This document shows, in pieces, positions 40,801 to 51,323 of a stretch of DNA of 64,000 nt; within the stretch, counting starts at the first letter, position 1; each line of letters opens with the position of its first letter. This DNA comes from Leidyana gryllorum EB-2025a (taxonomy: Eukaryota; Apicomplexa). Made by a program: the position numbers and the translations under genes. The stretch spans positions 1-64,000 of the forward strand of contig JBLWGC010000211.1 in the NCBI GenBank assembly GCA_048772705.1, in the 5' to 3' direction. A model generated the notes under the pieces. That model was not told where the DNA came from. It worked only from the letters and a program-made list of their open reading frames with translations, and ran no database searches.

Positions 40801-42943
40801 CTTAAACAGCTCCAGAATGAGCACAAGAAACAGCTCAAAGTCTTGCAGGAACGTGATGTGGACCCCGCCCAAGCCGCTGAAGACAGAAAGGCCTTAGCCC
40901 AACTCGAACAGCTCCTTCTCAAACTCCAAGATCAAGCCGTGCATATCCAGTCGAAAATAACTGTCGAAGAGAAGAAACGAGAAAGGTGAGACCCAATGTC
41001 AACACTTCAGCCTCCCCCTTCATCACCACCCGTCAATAATCAGGATTCAACTCAAAATAGCTGAAGTCGGCGGACCTGCCCGAAAGGTGCTCAACGATAA
41101 ACTCGTCAAATTGGAGGCTGGTGAGCAACAAATCGCAACTATACGACACCCGATACACCACATATACACACGCCCAAAAACCGACACACCAGATAACACA
41201 CACACACACATATACACATACACATATACACACAAGCGCTCGCACACATACATACACACACACACGCCCAAAGGGCTCGCACACACATGTGATCATCAGA
41301 TTTGAAACATGCGCAAGATGTGACGAACAATGGTACCGTCAAGAGTCAGGCCGCTAAGGAAAAGGCAGTGAATATCGTCTCGAAGCAAATCCCAGAAAAA
41401 GAGGCTGAGATTCTCACGATCGAGGAAGAACTTAAGGCGACTCATGGGAAAATAGAAGAACTCGAAGCCAAGGGCATACACTTGGTGAAAAGTGTGGCTG
41501 ATCTTGAAGCTCAGGTTCACCAACTCGAGGAGGTTATCGCAGAGAAGAAGGCTCTCAGAGCAGACAAGGAGGTCGAATTGAGAAATCAAAGCTCCGCTGA
41601 ACTGGAATTAAGGGCACGTGTCGACGAATATCGCGCTATCTCCATCAAACTAAAACACAATATCAACGACATACAAAAGACAATCGACGATCTCCAAGCA
41701 GACTTTGAGAAGCTACCCAAGATCGATCCCGAATTAGAAGACTCATTGGCTGGTCAAGGTCTCATCCAAAAGGCAGGGGCAGACGATTCACAAGCAGCCG
41801 TCAAGTGTGAAAGCGTCGCAGCCACCACTTTGGTTCGTGTCAAACGGGAGATTACTGATGTCGATGAGGTGCAAATGGAGGAGAGCCCCCAAGAAAATGC
41901 AAACCAACGTCGATTAGTTGCCCGCGTGATGGATGTTTCTTGGCCCGACCTGGCAGAAGACACTATTGTCAACGTCAGTCAAGGAGAAATTGATCTGGAA
42001 CTTTACCAGGCGGAGGAGCTGCTCACCAATTTCGGTACACAGGAAGGAAACAAAAAGAAGGGCGAAGATGTACTCATGGACCTCACAGTCCTGCAGCGCT
42101 TTCAAGAGAAATCCGGCCTCTATAGGGAGGCAAAGCGATTACTGGATTTGCAGAATAAGGTGAGTGGGCACCTTTGTGTGCTGATAGTGCCGTTTCTGCC
42201 CGTCGCACACGTGTGTGTGCCCGTTACAAGAATACCATCACGGCAATATGGCAACCTGCAGACTTTGGAAGATTTGTGCGACAAGGCGCAGAGTCTGAGG
42301 ACGAAGCGTAAATCCGATTTTCACGACGGCTTCATGATAATCAGTGAAAAGGTGAAGGAGATATATCAGATGCTGACGCTGGGAGGCGACGCCGAACTCG
42401 AATGGAAAGACCCGTCTGATCCTTTCACTGAGGGCATAGAATTCAGTGTGCGTCCACCAGGCAAATCGTGGAGGGTGATACAGAACCTGAGCGGAGGAGA
42501 AAAGACGTTGTCGTCACTTGCACTGATATTCGCCCTGCATCATTACAGGCCAACCCCCATCTATTTTCTGGATGAGATTGATGCGGCACTGGACCCGAAT
42601 AATGTTGTAATAATTGCGAGTTACGTTGCAGCGGTAAGCGGTTCGATGTTTGTCATGTACTTGGGACGGACTCGACGAGTGTTGGGCTGTCGGCTGGGCT
42701 GTGTTCTTTACCCGAGTATTTTAGAGTCGCACGGAAGGCGCGCAGTTCGTGGTGATTAGTTTACGGCACCAGTTCTTCGAGAGGGCTGACCGGCTGATAG
42801 GGGTGTGCAAGGTGGCGAACGTTACCCAAACGTGCGCTCTGGATCCTGACGCCTTTGGAGCCAAAGTGGGGGCAATTGAGGTGGAAGCCTCAGTCACAAA
42901 GAAACGACGTCTTCCACTTGAAAACCTAGTAGCTTTTCAATGA
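37864..42943 (+). CDS. SMC4: SMC4, condensin subunit
   Basis: At least 11 exons; introns include 38020-38190, 38623-38672, 38928-39015, 39187-39234, 39325-39377, 39640-39773, about 40986-41041, 41119-41299, 42160-42260 and 42637-42723. N-terminal ATPase half has ELENFKSYAGK, GPNGSGKSN (Walker A), FVFGRRAAQLRQKK and LILQGEVEQL. Long coiled coils flank a hinge at about 40060-40620 (SDSVRQYGPAL, GERFRVVTAAG). The C-terminal half has VRPPGKSW, signature LSGGEKTLSSLAL and Walker B YFLDEIDAALDP. These are SMC4-type. With SMC2 it forms the condensin ATPase that compacts chromosomes. Three introns are expanded by microsatellites. Confidence 0.93.
38099..38190 (+). repeat. CACTCACACA microsatellite in SMC4 intron 1
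   Basis: Irregular runs of cactcacac units fill the end of a 171-nt intron, longer than the local norm of about 50. Confidence 0.8.
39642..39728 (+). repeat. GTGACACT/GTGACGCT tandem array in an SMC4 intron
   Basis: About ten imperfect units of about 8 bp, gacactgt and gacgctgt alternating. The array begins right after the donor (gtgagacac). Confidence 0.85.
41160..41282 (+). repeat. AC-rich microsatellite in an SMC4 intron
   Basis: Interrupted ACACAC/ATACAC runs inside the 181-nt intron 41119-41299. Confidence 0.8.
42205..42220. repeat. GCACACGTGTGTGTGC palindrome in an SMC4 intron
   Basis: It lies mid-way in intron 42160-42260 and is the same family as 24993 and 33281, with one extra GT. 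Confidence 0.6.
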
Positions 42944-42981
42944 TGCTTTTGGCCTAGTATTCATCTACACTCTTCGTGAGG

Positions 42982-44891
42982 ATGTGCACAGATGCGCTTA
43001 CCCTGAATCCCTCCCGAACTTCTCCGCCTCTAGTCCCTTCCTCTCCCCATCCCATCTCGCCTTCTCTATTGGAACAAGCTATCAATATCCATACTACCCA
43101 GACCCTGTCTGCGAGTCTTAACGTATTTATACAGTTGGCTGATAATATTGAGCGTCAGTGGCGGGAACAACCGGCTCGAGTCAACCCTCAGCTGGGTGCC
43201 ACTCTCGTCAAAAGCGTGTTACAGTTCAAGCAGCCAGGTGCCCTTTCATATTATGAGCTGTTGACGGACCTGACGTGGAAGTTTCAGGAGGTGAGCGTGT
43301 AATTCAACACCTTTGACATTGTGTAACTTCAGCTGACCCCTTGCGACTTTCTCCGAAAGGCATACCCGTTGTTACAAGTGACAAGCAGCAATGCCGACGA
43401 CGATGGCGACAGAGAAATGGTCGCACAGCCGCCCCCAATACAACGGAAAGAGGCTATCAGAGGTTATCGGCGCACCGACTTGTATCGGTTGCGATTCTTG
43501 AGCCATCTCTTCGAGTTATTAGGCATCGAAGTTAACGATAATAAGGCTCCTGCGACCTCGAGAAGTTGTTCCACGACCCGGGAATTCACTAAACGCTTAC
43601 AAGAGGTCATAGGCGAGCTTCAATTAGACCTGGAAACTGCACTCGTCGGAAGATGCTGGTCCTTCTCTACGTCACGAGGGAGCTTCAACGGAGCGCAATA
43701 CCGCTCTCTGACCACATCCTCGTCCCGCCTCCCCAAGAATAAGTCCCATCGAGGTACCGCTCGCCCAGACAAACAACCCCCCACCTGGGCACTCGAGGAC
43801 TATTCGTCCCAGAATCCAAGCTTAGAGATACCGTCCGTCAATCAATCAGACTTGGCATCTGTCAGCCACAACCGCTCTGAGCAAACGCCCAGCACTGCTG
43901 GTTCTTTGGAGCAAACTTGCGACAGTACGACTTATTGCGATTCGAGCCCTCCCGCTCCTGCAGATCCAATATCTCAGCTATTGGAGATGATATCAGCTCC
44001 AAGGGCCCCTCCCAATTATTCGCAAGAGGATATTGGGCGAGAGTCCGGGCACCACTGGTTAGAAGTCCTCCCCGGTCTCTGGTGAGCCTATCTGTCTGGC
44101 CGACCTTACATTTGTGTGCATAGGTTGGTGGCCCACGACGAGTACGTTCTTGACTATGATGTTCAACCTCGCTGTGGCGGCCGATTCATCACGCATGGTG
44201 AGTCCTATCGCGACGAGCATTCCTCAGCGGCGCGGCAGAGGGACCGAAGCAATGCCGCAACCCCCAACCGAATGCCCCGTGCTGTGCCGCTGGAGAATGA
44301 ATGCCCGTCGATTCAGCTTGACAGCAGACTCATTGTGTGTTATTCCTTTGGCAGTCCTCAATTGTACGTATAAGGTTCCCGTGGTCGTGCCTCACACAGA
44401 CAGGGCCAGGCATGATATGGTCATGAAGGAGGGCTGTAGACCCAGGACCGCCGCCGCTAGACTGCTGCGTGGGTGTCTTTTCATCACGCAGTCCATGATC
44501 TACGGCGGTAATCTTGCCCTTCCGTTCAGACCTAATAGTGCTGATTCTACTCTGTAAGTCTTTGTTCGCCATTTCACCACATATCATGTGTGTGTTGTGT
44601 GTGTGCAGAGTGTATCTCACGCTAGTCAGCTACCTGATGCTGTCTCTCGCCTTGCCTGTAGAACGAGCTCTGGGTTTAGCGGAGGGCTTTCTCACTGGTT
44701 CGAGAGGAGTGGCCAAAGCCGTGCAGAAGCCAGGTCAGACACACTTGGCTCAGCTGTATGCGCTGGCTAGGCTTCTGAGCCGTGCAGGTGCTTCCGCTCC
44801 TACTTCTTCGGTCCGTGAGGAAGACGAAGAGGACGAGGTAACAACGTGTGCGACGTATCCTTCGGGCGGCCTACTAGAGTCCGGAAAGTGA
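42982..44891 (+). CDS. Conserved-looking protein of unknown function
   Basis: Five exons; introns 43291-43332, 44082-44123, 44364-44403 and 44555-44608. About 575 aa. An N-terminal helical part (SPSLLEQAINIH...) leads to a Ser-rich low-complexity middle. An exon with LDYDVQPRCGGRF then ENECPSIQLDSRLIVCYSF slightly recalls a CSL/DPH-type zinc module, but not all cysteines are there. Then come alpha-helical repeats (AARLLRGCLFITQ, YLTLVSYLMLSLALPVERALGLAEGFL) that could be TPR-like. No firm family. The ATG is one base after a GAG and 38 bp after the SMC4 stop. Its 3' coding end overlaps the convergent gene by about 90 bp. Confidence 0.5.
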
Positions 44892-46690
44892 CTCGAAGGA
44901 TCAGATCTCGCCCAGTCCGAGCGTTTTGGAGGATGCTCCGCAGCTGCGCGTTCGCTGAGGGCTCCTGCAATCGGATGTAGCGCGAGAAGGCAAACACGGC
45001 GTCCTGCTGGACGGAGCTGAACGTGTCCCATTTATACGTTTCCGGGGCTACATGAATAATAAAGATTATCCACCAAGAAAGGTTCTCCCCTCAATGCTGC
45101 TTACCATCACTCAAGTCGTCCCTCACAATGCTCAGGCTGACCCCCGAATGGCCAATATACGGTGCCGTTCCGAGTGTGTTCAAATCCACGCAGCGTAGGT
45201 AGACTGCGACGAAGTCGCCCCCGTTGTTAATTCTTTTTGCGGCTTCCCCCCCGACCCTCATCGCTTCAATCCTTTTGGCGGGTTCGCACTCCAGTTGGAA
45301 CTTCAACTCCAAGCCCGTTCCATCCCAGATCTCGTATACAGAACCGAACTGTGGACTGACAATGGCCGTAGGTCGGCGGCCCGGAATGCCTGTTTAGGAG
45401 TTAGTGCTCACGACGATCATTTCCCGCTTTACCTTTATTCTTGGCCAAAGCCCTCAAATACTCAAATTCAAAGATCCTCCATCTGACCGTCAAACTCAGC
45501 ATGTACGCTCCGGGTTCCATGAACTTTAGCTCGGACGACTCGGCGATGAGTACCCTCTTATCCTGCCCCAAAGTGGGTTCTGGGCACCCCACTGGACCCG
45601 TTTGGCACGGCGGTTGTGACAGGAAACAAGAATTCAGTGATTGAGAAGGCGAACACATTCCTACAAGTTTGTCAGGATTCTGCTGCTGCTGCTGTTGCTG
45701 TTGCTGCTGTTGCTGCGGTAATCTCGGTGGTGGGGGTGGTGGTAACTGAGCCCTCTCGAGCGTTGGCAGAGCTCTCGTAGTCTCAACTACTGCTGTTCTC
45801 TGAACGGCTTCAGGCTGGGGAGGGTCTGCAGGAGGGTCAGCTGCCTTGTGCGCCACATCTATCGAAGTTTGGGTGCTCGCATCGGCCAACTCCATCAGCG
45901 CACCCCCCCCTCTGTTGTCCTCTGGACTGGCTGGCCGCGCCGTGGGGGGCAGCTGGAAGGAGAAGAGCTGTTCACTGTCTGGGAACAGAGTGCCAACACT
46001 CAACGGGCAGTTGTCAGCCTTGTTGGGCGGGGGCGGCTGCGACATAGAACGTTGTCCGCCCAGAACTCGTCGGCCACCCAGAACTCCGCCGCCTCCTCTC
46101 CGCTTGTTCGAGCCGAGAGGGGGATAATTCGATGCCATCGGATTGAATTTGTTCACCAATCTCCACAGTGTGTCAGTGAGGGAGCGCGTAGCCCGAGTTT
46201 CCCGTCCCTCTTGAGCGGTCGCCCTCCTTCCTCTTTCCCTCAGTTTCCGCGTGTTATTTTGGACCAACACACTGTAATCACTGCTGCTCCTGGAACGCAA
46301 TGAGGAGGAGGTGCTGGATGACCGCCGATGTAGTCGCCGTGAGTCCCGTTTGTCTTGTCGGGCTTGCCGCCGTCGTGGTTGTCGTGCATATCGGGGGGCT
46401 CGAGGGGCCGGAGTAGTGTAATTGGGGCCGGGCCACGCCGCACACAAAGCGGCTGCAGACGGAGAGAAGGGTGCCGTCTGCTGTGGCACGAGGGGCACTG
46501 GCGTACCCCAGTTGGGCCATCTGGGACTGGGAAGCTGTGACGGCGAGGAGCAGCAGGAGCAGGAACACGAGCAGTCGTCGCTACCACTGAGTGACGAGGA
46601 CGAAGGTGGTGAGCCCGATGACATTGGCCGCAGCTGTGAGGGGGGCGGAGACATTCCCCGATAGAATGTGCGAGGAATTGGGCCCTGCAT
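44800..46690 (-). CDS. PolyQ-containing protein of unknown function
   Basis: Three exons; introns about 45390-45432 and 45048-45105. About 580 aa. The N-terminal half is low complexity: Ser, Pro, Arg-rich, then a Pro run and 12 consecutive Gln near 45679-45714. The C-terminal third is more ordered: PGAYMLSLTVRWRIFEFEYLRALAKNK, then FGSVYEIWDGTGLELKFQLE, VAVYLRCVDLNTLGTAPYIG and DAVFAFSRYIRLQEP. No known domain. The ATG is three bases after an AG and lies 64 bp from the BMS1 stop on the same strand. Its end overlaps the convergent gene. Confidence 0.55.
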
Positions 46691-46754
46691 CGCCTTAGTG
46701 CTCTCAAAGGTGCACCTTCCCGAGATGAGATTTGGCTATTGGGTGCCACACCTC

Positions 46755-49700
46755 TCACTCGAGTCGTAATCGACGGCGTTTGCGCGCTTCGTCTTTACCT
46801 TTTTTAGCGTATGACCGTTTCCTCTCCAACTTGGTGGCCGCAGCTTTGATCTTGTCCACCCGCTCCTGCTCCTTGGCTTTCTTTTGCGCGACCGCTTTGC
46901 TCTTCTCCTTCATTAGTGCCAACTTTTCACGTTTCTGAACAGCAGCTCGTTTCACTAATGCTGCCACGTGTTCTTCCTGAGCCGTTAGAGTGGGTGCTAA
47001 CAGCCGGTGCTCTTCGCGTTGGTCGGCAGTGGCCTTGGGCAATAACTTCGGAATCGACTTGAAGGGCAACGCTTTGACCAAAGAGGCGGGCAACCGCATC
47101 GGCTTTGTCTTGACCTCCGGATGTTCCGGTTTGGCGCCATATTCACCCATCTTTGACGATGGCGGTGGGAGTTGAAGATCTGAGAGCAGTATGACACATA
47201 AAAAAAGTGCGCGACACACATACCTTTGCGAACTTCCATGAATGTTCGGAGACGGTCCCACGACTTGATGTCCAGCATTGGATTACAGAACGGCTCTAAG
47301 GGTACTTTATACCACGTCTTGCAGATAATGACGTCACTGCGACGAATAGGAGCCTCGAAAGCAGCTCGGAATTCCCCCTCGTAACCGCGGGCCTTCTTGA
47401 TGATACCGCGAATACCAGATTGGGTCTGGATAGAGACGCCTTGAACTTTGCTGACTTCAAGATCGGATGTGAACATATTCTTGACGAACGCTGTGTTCTT
47501 CTTCACCTCACTGACTTGGCCAACGAACTTCAGTTTCTTCATAATCTTCGGGTTCGGGGTGTTCTCCAAAACCGTTCCGGTCAAGGAGATCCTAAAGTCT
47601 GCCAGCTTTTTGTTGCCGTGTTTTATGGCCAACACGCCAGCACCCGGAGGAGTGTTGAACCCGTGAATGAAGGTCAAGCAATGCATGTGTTCCGGTGTAT
47701 ACTTCAGATAGCGGATTCGTACATCGTTACGATCTTCCATTGCAAAGTAGGGTAACGACTGATACCGCCGCCATCCAATACTGAAAGTCAACGGTTCCGT
47801 ACTTTTGAGAACACGCTGATTGTACCGATGCTTCTTCACACGACAGTTCAGATAAGTCAGTGTCCGTTCACCTGCCAAGACGCCACCCAAGACCACAGGA
47901 CGGCTTCCGTCGAACTTGGTGACTTCTTCAACCCATTCCTCCGGCAGTCCTCTGATAACGATACGGACGAACGTCCCTATGGGAATATCGCTCGATCCCG
48001 AAAACTGTCCCATTACTCCCTCAACATCTTCTTTGCGTAACTTGGCTTCCGCCTGTTCTTTCTTCCGTTGCTCAAACATTTGCTTTTGGTATTCCTCAAT
48101 ACTGTCCGGTAACTCCAATACCTCCTTCTCCTCCGTCGTCATACCTGCGTCCCAACCTCCGGTGATGAAGAAGATGGATCGGAGCGTTCGCAACCGCTTT
48201 ATCGGGAACATTCGAAGACGCTCTTTGTCACGTATAACATCGGTTCTGCCTTCGTCGTTATCATCTGACGGCGCCGGCAGACCTTTGACCAAAGAGTAAC
48301 GGAACGCATTGGATGGTTTAGTGAGGTCCGGGAGATCGGCATCGAGCCGATCGGAGACACCAGGAGTGTCGTCTTCCTCGTCAAAGAGATCCTCAGCTTT
48401 GGCTGTGGCACCCATCAAACTCTTTCCTGATGACATTATCTCATTGAATATCATCAGATCAATCGTTTTCAGACGTTTCGGGGTATAGATGGCCTCTTGC
48501 CAATTCAACCTCCATTCCCTCGGGAGCTCCTCTTCGGCGGCCTCGGCAGCAGCAGCAGCCCGGCGTGAGACCCGATCGAGGGTCTTTGAGATCCGACTCA
48601 CAGATCCCGACATTTTTTCGCTGTCTGTTGTGCGCCGCCCCCTCCTCGATGACGTCTCGTCTTCCCCATCCGAAGAAGCTGTCGTCTCGGGCTCTTCATC
48701 ACTGGAGGAGGAGTTATTATCCTCCAGGGCGATTTTCCGCCCGGCTGCTCCATGATCTTCTTGATCAAAGTCTGTCACGGCCAGTCGCGCCCAGTCATCG
48801 TCCGAGAGCTCATCGTCCTGATCCAACAGAGCCTCGCGCTCTTTGGTTGCGTCCTGAGAGGCTCCTTTCCATATTCTCACAGTGGTCTTCTGCACCTGTT
48901 GCTCCAGCGCGTCTTCGGCTCGGTGTAAAACCCGCATTTTACGCACAGCGTCAGTCATACTGTCCTCACCCTCAGCCTCAGGTGTCTCCCCACCGTCGTC
49001 AGAATCATTGTCATCAGAGTCCTCCCCGGCTGGGGGAGCCTCACTCTCCTCGTCAGAGGTGTCCCAATCCGTGTCTGAGCCTGAGGCCTCCGCCGCCTCG
49101 ACAGCACCGGCGTCGTCCTCGGCCGGTTCCGCGTCAGAGGCACCGTCGTTCCCGTCGCGGTTTTCGAGGGCGGCGGCCGGAGTGAAGGCAGCCCGGTTGG
49201 ACGGCAGCTTGATATATATGCTCGCCCCCTCCACTTGCAGATTGCCCACGTCACACAGAGGCGCGTATAGAACGCGCTCGTTCTGCTTGAGGCGTTTGGG
49301 GCCGGGTTCCACCAATTTGCGACTCCCAGACTCGGGTAAGGGACACGGGTCGGGAATGACGTCCACAGTCTCAATCTCAAAGTCTCCAGCACCTGGGATG
49401 TGAATTCTCTGGTTTCCGTGTAAGCGAGTGCCGCGCACATAGCCCGAAAAGGCCATAGCGCGAGTGCCCTCCATGTCTTTATCTCCATTGTAAGCTTCAA
49501 GCTCGATAGCCAGAGGCAGGAGATAGGGATGCTGAGACCGCCAAACGAGCGGTTGGTAGCGTTGGACAGCAATGAAGCGACTCAGATTGAGAACTTCGCG
49601 CTTAAGATACCTCTTCCCTTTCAACCCGGTAAGGAAGAAGAGTTTGGCTCCGTCATAAACTTCAGTCCAGAAGCGATGTTTGAGAGTCTTCTTGAGCTTT

Positions 49701-50309
49701 TTGCACGCCTTGTTGTCTTTGAAAGCGTCGAGCTTCGACAGTACGCCCAGAACGCGTGGAAACCCGTGGGTTTGCATAATATTGAGAAACTCAAACGTAT
49801 CCATCTCGAGCCCTTTGGTGGCATCAACCATCAGGATGGCCAAATCAGCAATCTTGGCCAAGTCAAGGAGGGCCCCAATGTCATTGGGCGCCTCCACAAA
49901 GGTCAATCGACGACTTTTTGATACCACTGTGGTCACAGGACCCGCCAAACTCGTTATCGTCTGTTTGGTATAATGCTTAATCAACGATTTGATTAGCGTC
50001 GATTTTCCGACCCCTGGGGGACCTTGGACCACAACAATATACGGGGGAGCGTCTACTAAGGGCGTTTTATCCACAACGCGCTCATATTTCTCTCGCTTCT
50101 CAGCAATCTCAGCCGCCCGCTGGTTCTTCTTTTGCGCCGAACGCCAACCTCCCGAGAACGTGAAAGCCTAGAAAACTGTAATATGGTCCAGACCGCAACC
50201 CACCTACCTTGTGATTGGGCTTTGAGACATTCTGCTTAGCCTTCTTCTTATTAACCTTGGCTCCTGACTTCTGCGCCCGGTGAGCCTTCTGGCGAGGCTG
50301 GCCTTCCAT
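46755..50309 (-). CDS. BMS1: BMS1, ribosome-biogenesis GTPase
   Basis: Three exons; introns 50168-50207 and 47180-47223. About 1155 aa. Basic N-terminus (HRAQKSGAKVNKKKAKQN), then a GTPase domain: VVVQGPPGVGKSTLI (P-loop), PVTTVVSKSRRLTFVEAPND, ILMVDATKGLEMDTFEFL. Acidic low-complexity centre follows, then the C-terminal BMS1/TSR1 domain (GTFVRIVIRGLP, PVVLGGVLAGE, AFEAPIRRSDVIICKTWYKVPLE split across the sequence) and a basic coiled tail. In yeast BMS1 recruits RCL1 to the 90S pre-ribosome for 18S processing in the nucleolus. The start ATG is 35 bp from the divergent Rab1-like ATG. Confidence 0.92.
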
Positions 50310-50344
50310 CAGCACAGCCCGTAAATTTTTCAACCACCTGACAA

Positions 50345-51301
50345 ATGGCCGCCCCCGCCGCGCGTGACTAGTGAGTGAACCGATGCCGTTCCGAGTGTTC
50401 GATGCCTTCTCAGCAATCATTTGCTGAAGCTAGTCCTGATTGGAGACACTGGAGTGGGGAAGTCATGTTTGCTGCTCCGTTTCGCAGTAAGATCTCCCAC
50501 GTTGTCGCCCACTCCCATCTTTCCTATCAGGACGACACTTTCACTGACAGCTATATAAGCACTATCGGTGTTGACTTCGTAAGAACACTTTCACTTTCAA
50601 TGATTCTGGTGACTTTACAGAGATTCCGTACCATAGATATTGATGGAGAGATTATCAAGCTGCAAATCGTGAGTCGCTCGCTACAGCACACACATTACTG
50701 CACACACGCAAACTACATCGCAGTGGGATACAGCCGGTCAAGAACGATTCCGAACTATCACTTCAGCGTACTACCGCGGGGCTCATGGAATTGTTATAGT
50801 GTATGACTGTACCAATGAGGTAAATTTCATTGAGCACTGTTTGGCAGTGAGGCGCGCGTCGTTGTCCAACGCCCCCCTGCCCTGCCCTGTTTCGTGGCTG
50901 AAAATGGAATTTCACTCGTCGCAGGAGAGCTTCAACAATGTGGATGCTTGGGTTGCGGAGGTGCAGAACCACGCTGATGAAGCTACCCCGAAGATTTTGG
51001 TTGGCTGCAAGTCTGATTTGGCTGATGCGCGAGATGTTACAACGGCTGATGCTGAACGGAAAGCCAAGGAACTCGGAGTAGAGTTCGTGGAAACATCAGC
51101 TAAGGATGCAACCAATATTCAGGAGCCGTTTGTCCGAATCGCTCAAACGATCTTGAAGCGTTTGTAAGTTGGCATGAATATACATCTACCATTGGATTGA
51201 TTATTAATAGGGAGGAACAAGCACCTCAAGCACCGAGCAATCGGCTAAATATTGATGATCAAGCGTCCGACTGGAGCAGTATATTCGGCGGCTGCTGTTA
51301 G
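50345..51301 (+). CDS. Rab1/Ypt1-type small GTPase
   Basis: Six short introns; the first, 50371-50413, follows a 26-nt exon giving [19 protein letters not shown] across the junction. Conserved boxes: [21 protein letters not shown] (effector loop), [16 protein letters not shown] (N to C change in the usual NKxD) and ETSAK. The C-terminus GGCC is a double-cysteine prenylation signal. Rab1 proteins direct ER-to-Golgi vesicle traffic. The RFRTI segment after the effector loop and [11 protein letters not shown] are Rab1-like. The first exon is too short to be found by ORF length alone; it is chosen because it restores the Rab1 N-terminus. Confidence 0.88.
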
Positions 51302-51323
51302 TTTGAGCTAGCTAAATCTTGTG

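Noticed and set aside
38099-41282. CRISPR-like or telomeric array in SMC4
   Set aside because: Units are simple microsatellites without spacers or telomere motif, and lie within introns.
47420-49403. Several plus ORFs opposite BMS1
   Set aside because: Antisense shadows of acidic Ser/Asp-rich BMS1 coding sequence.
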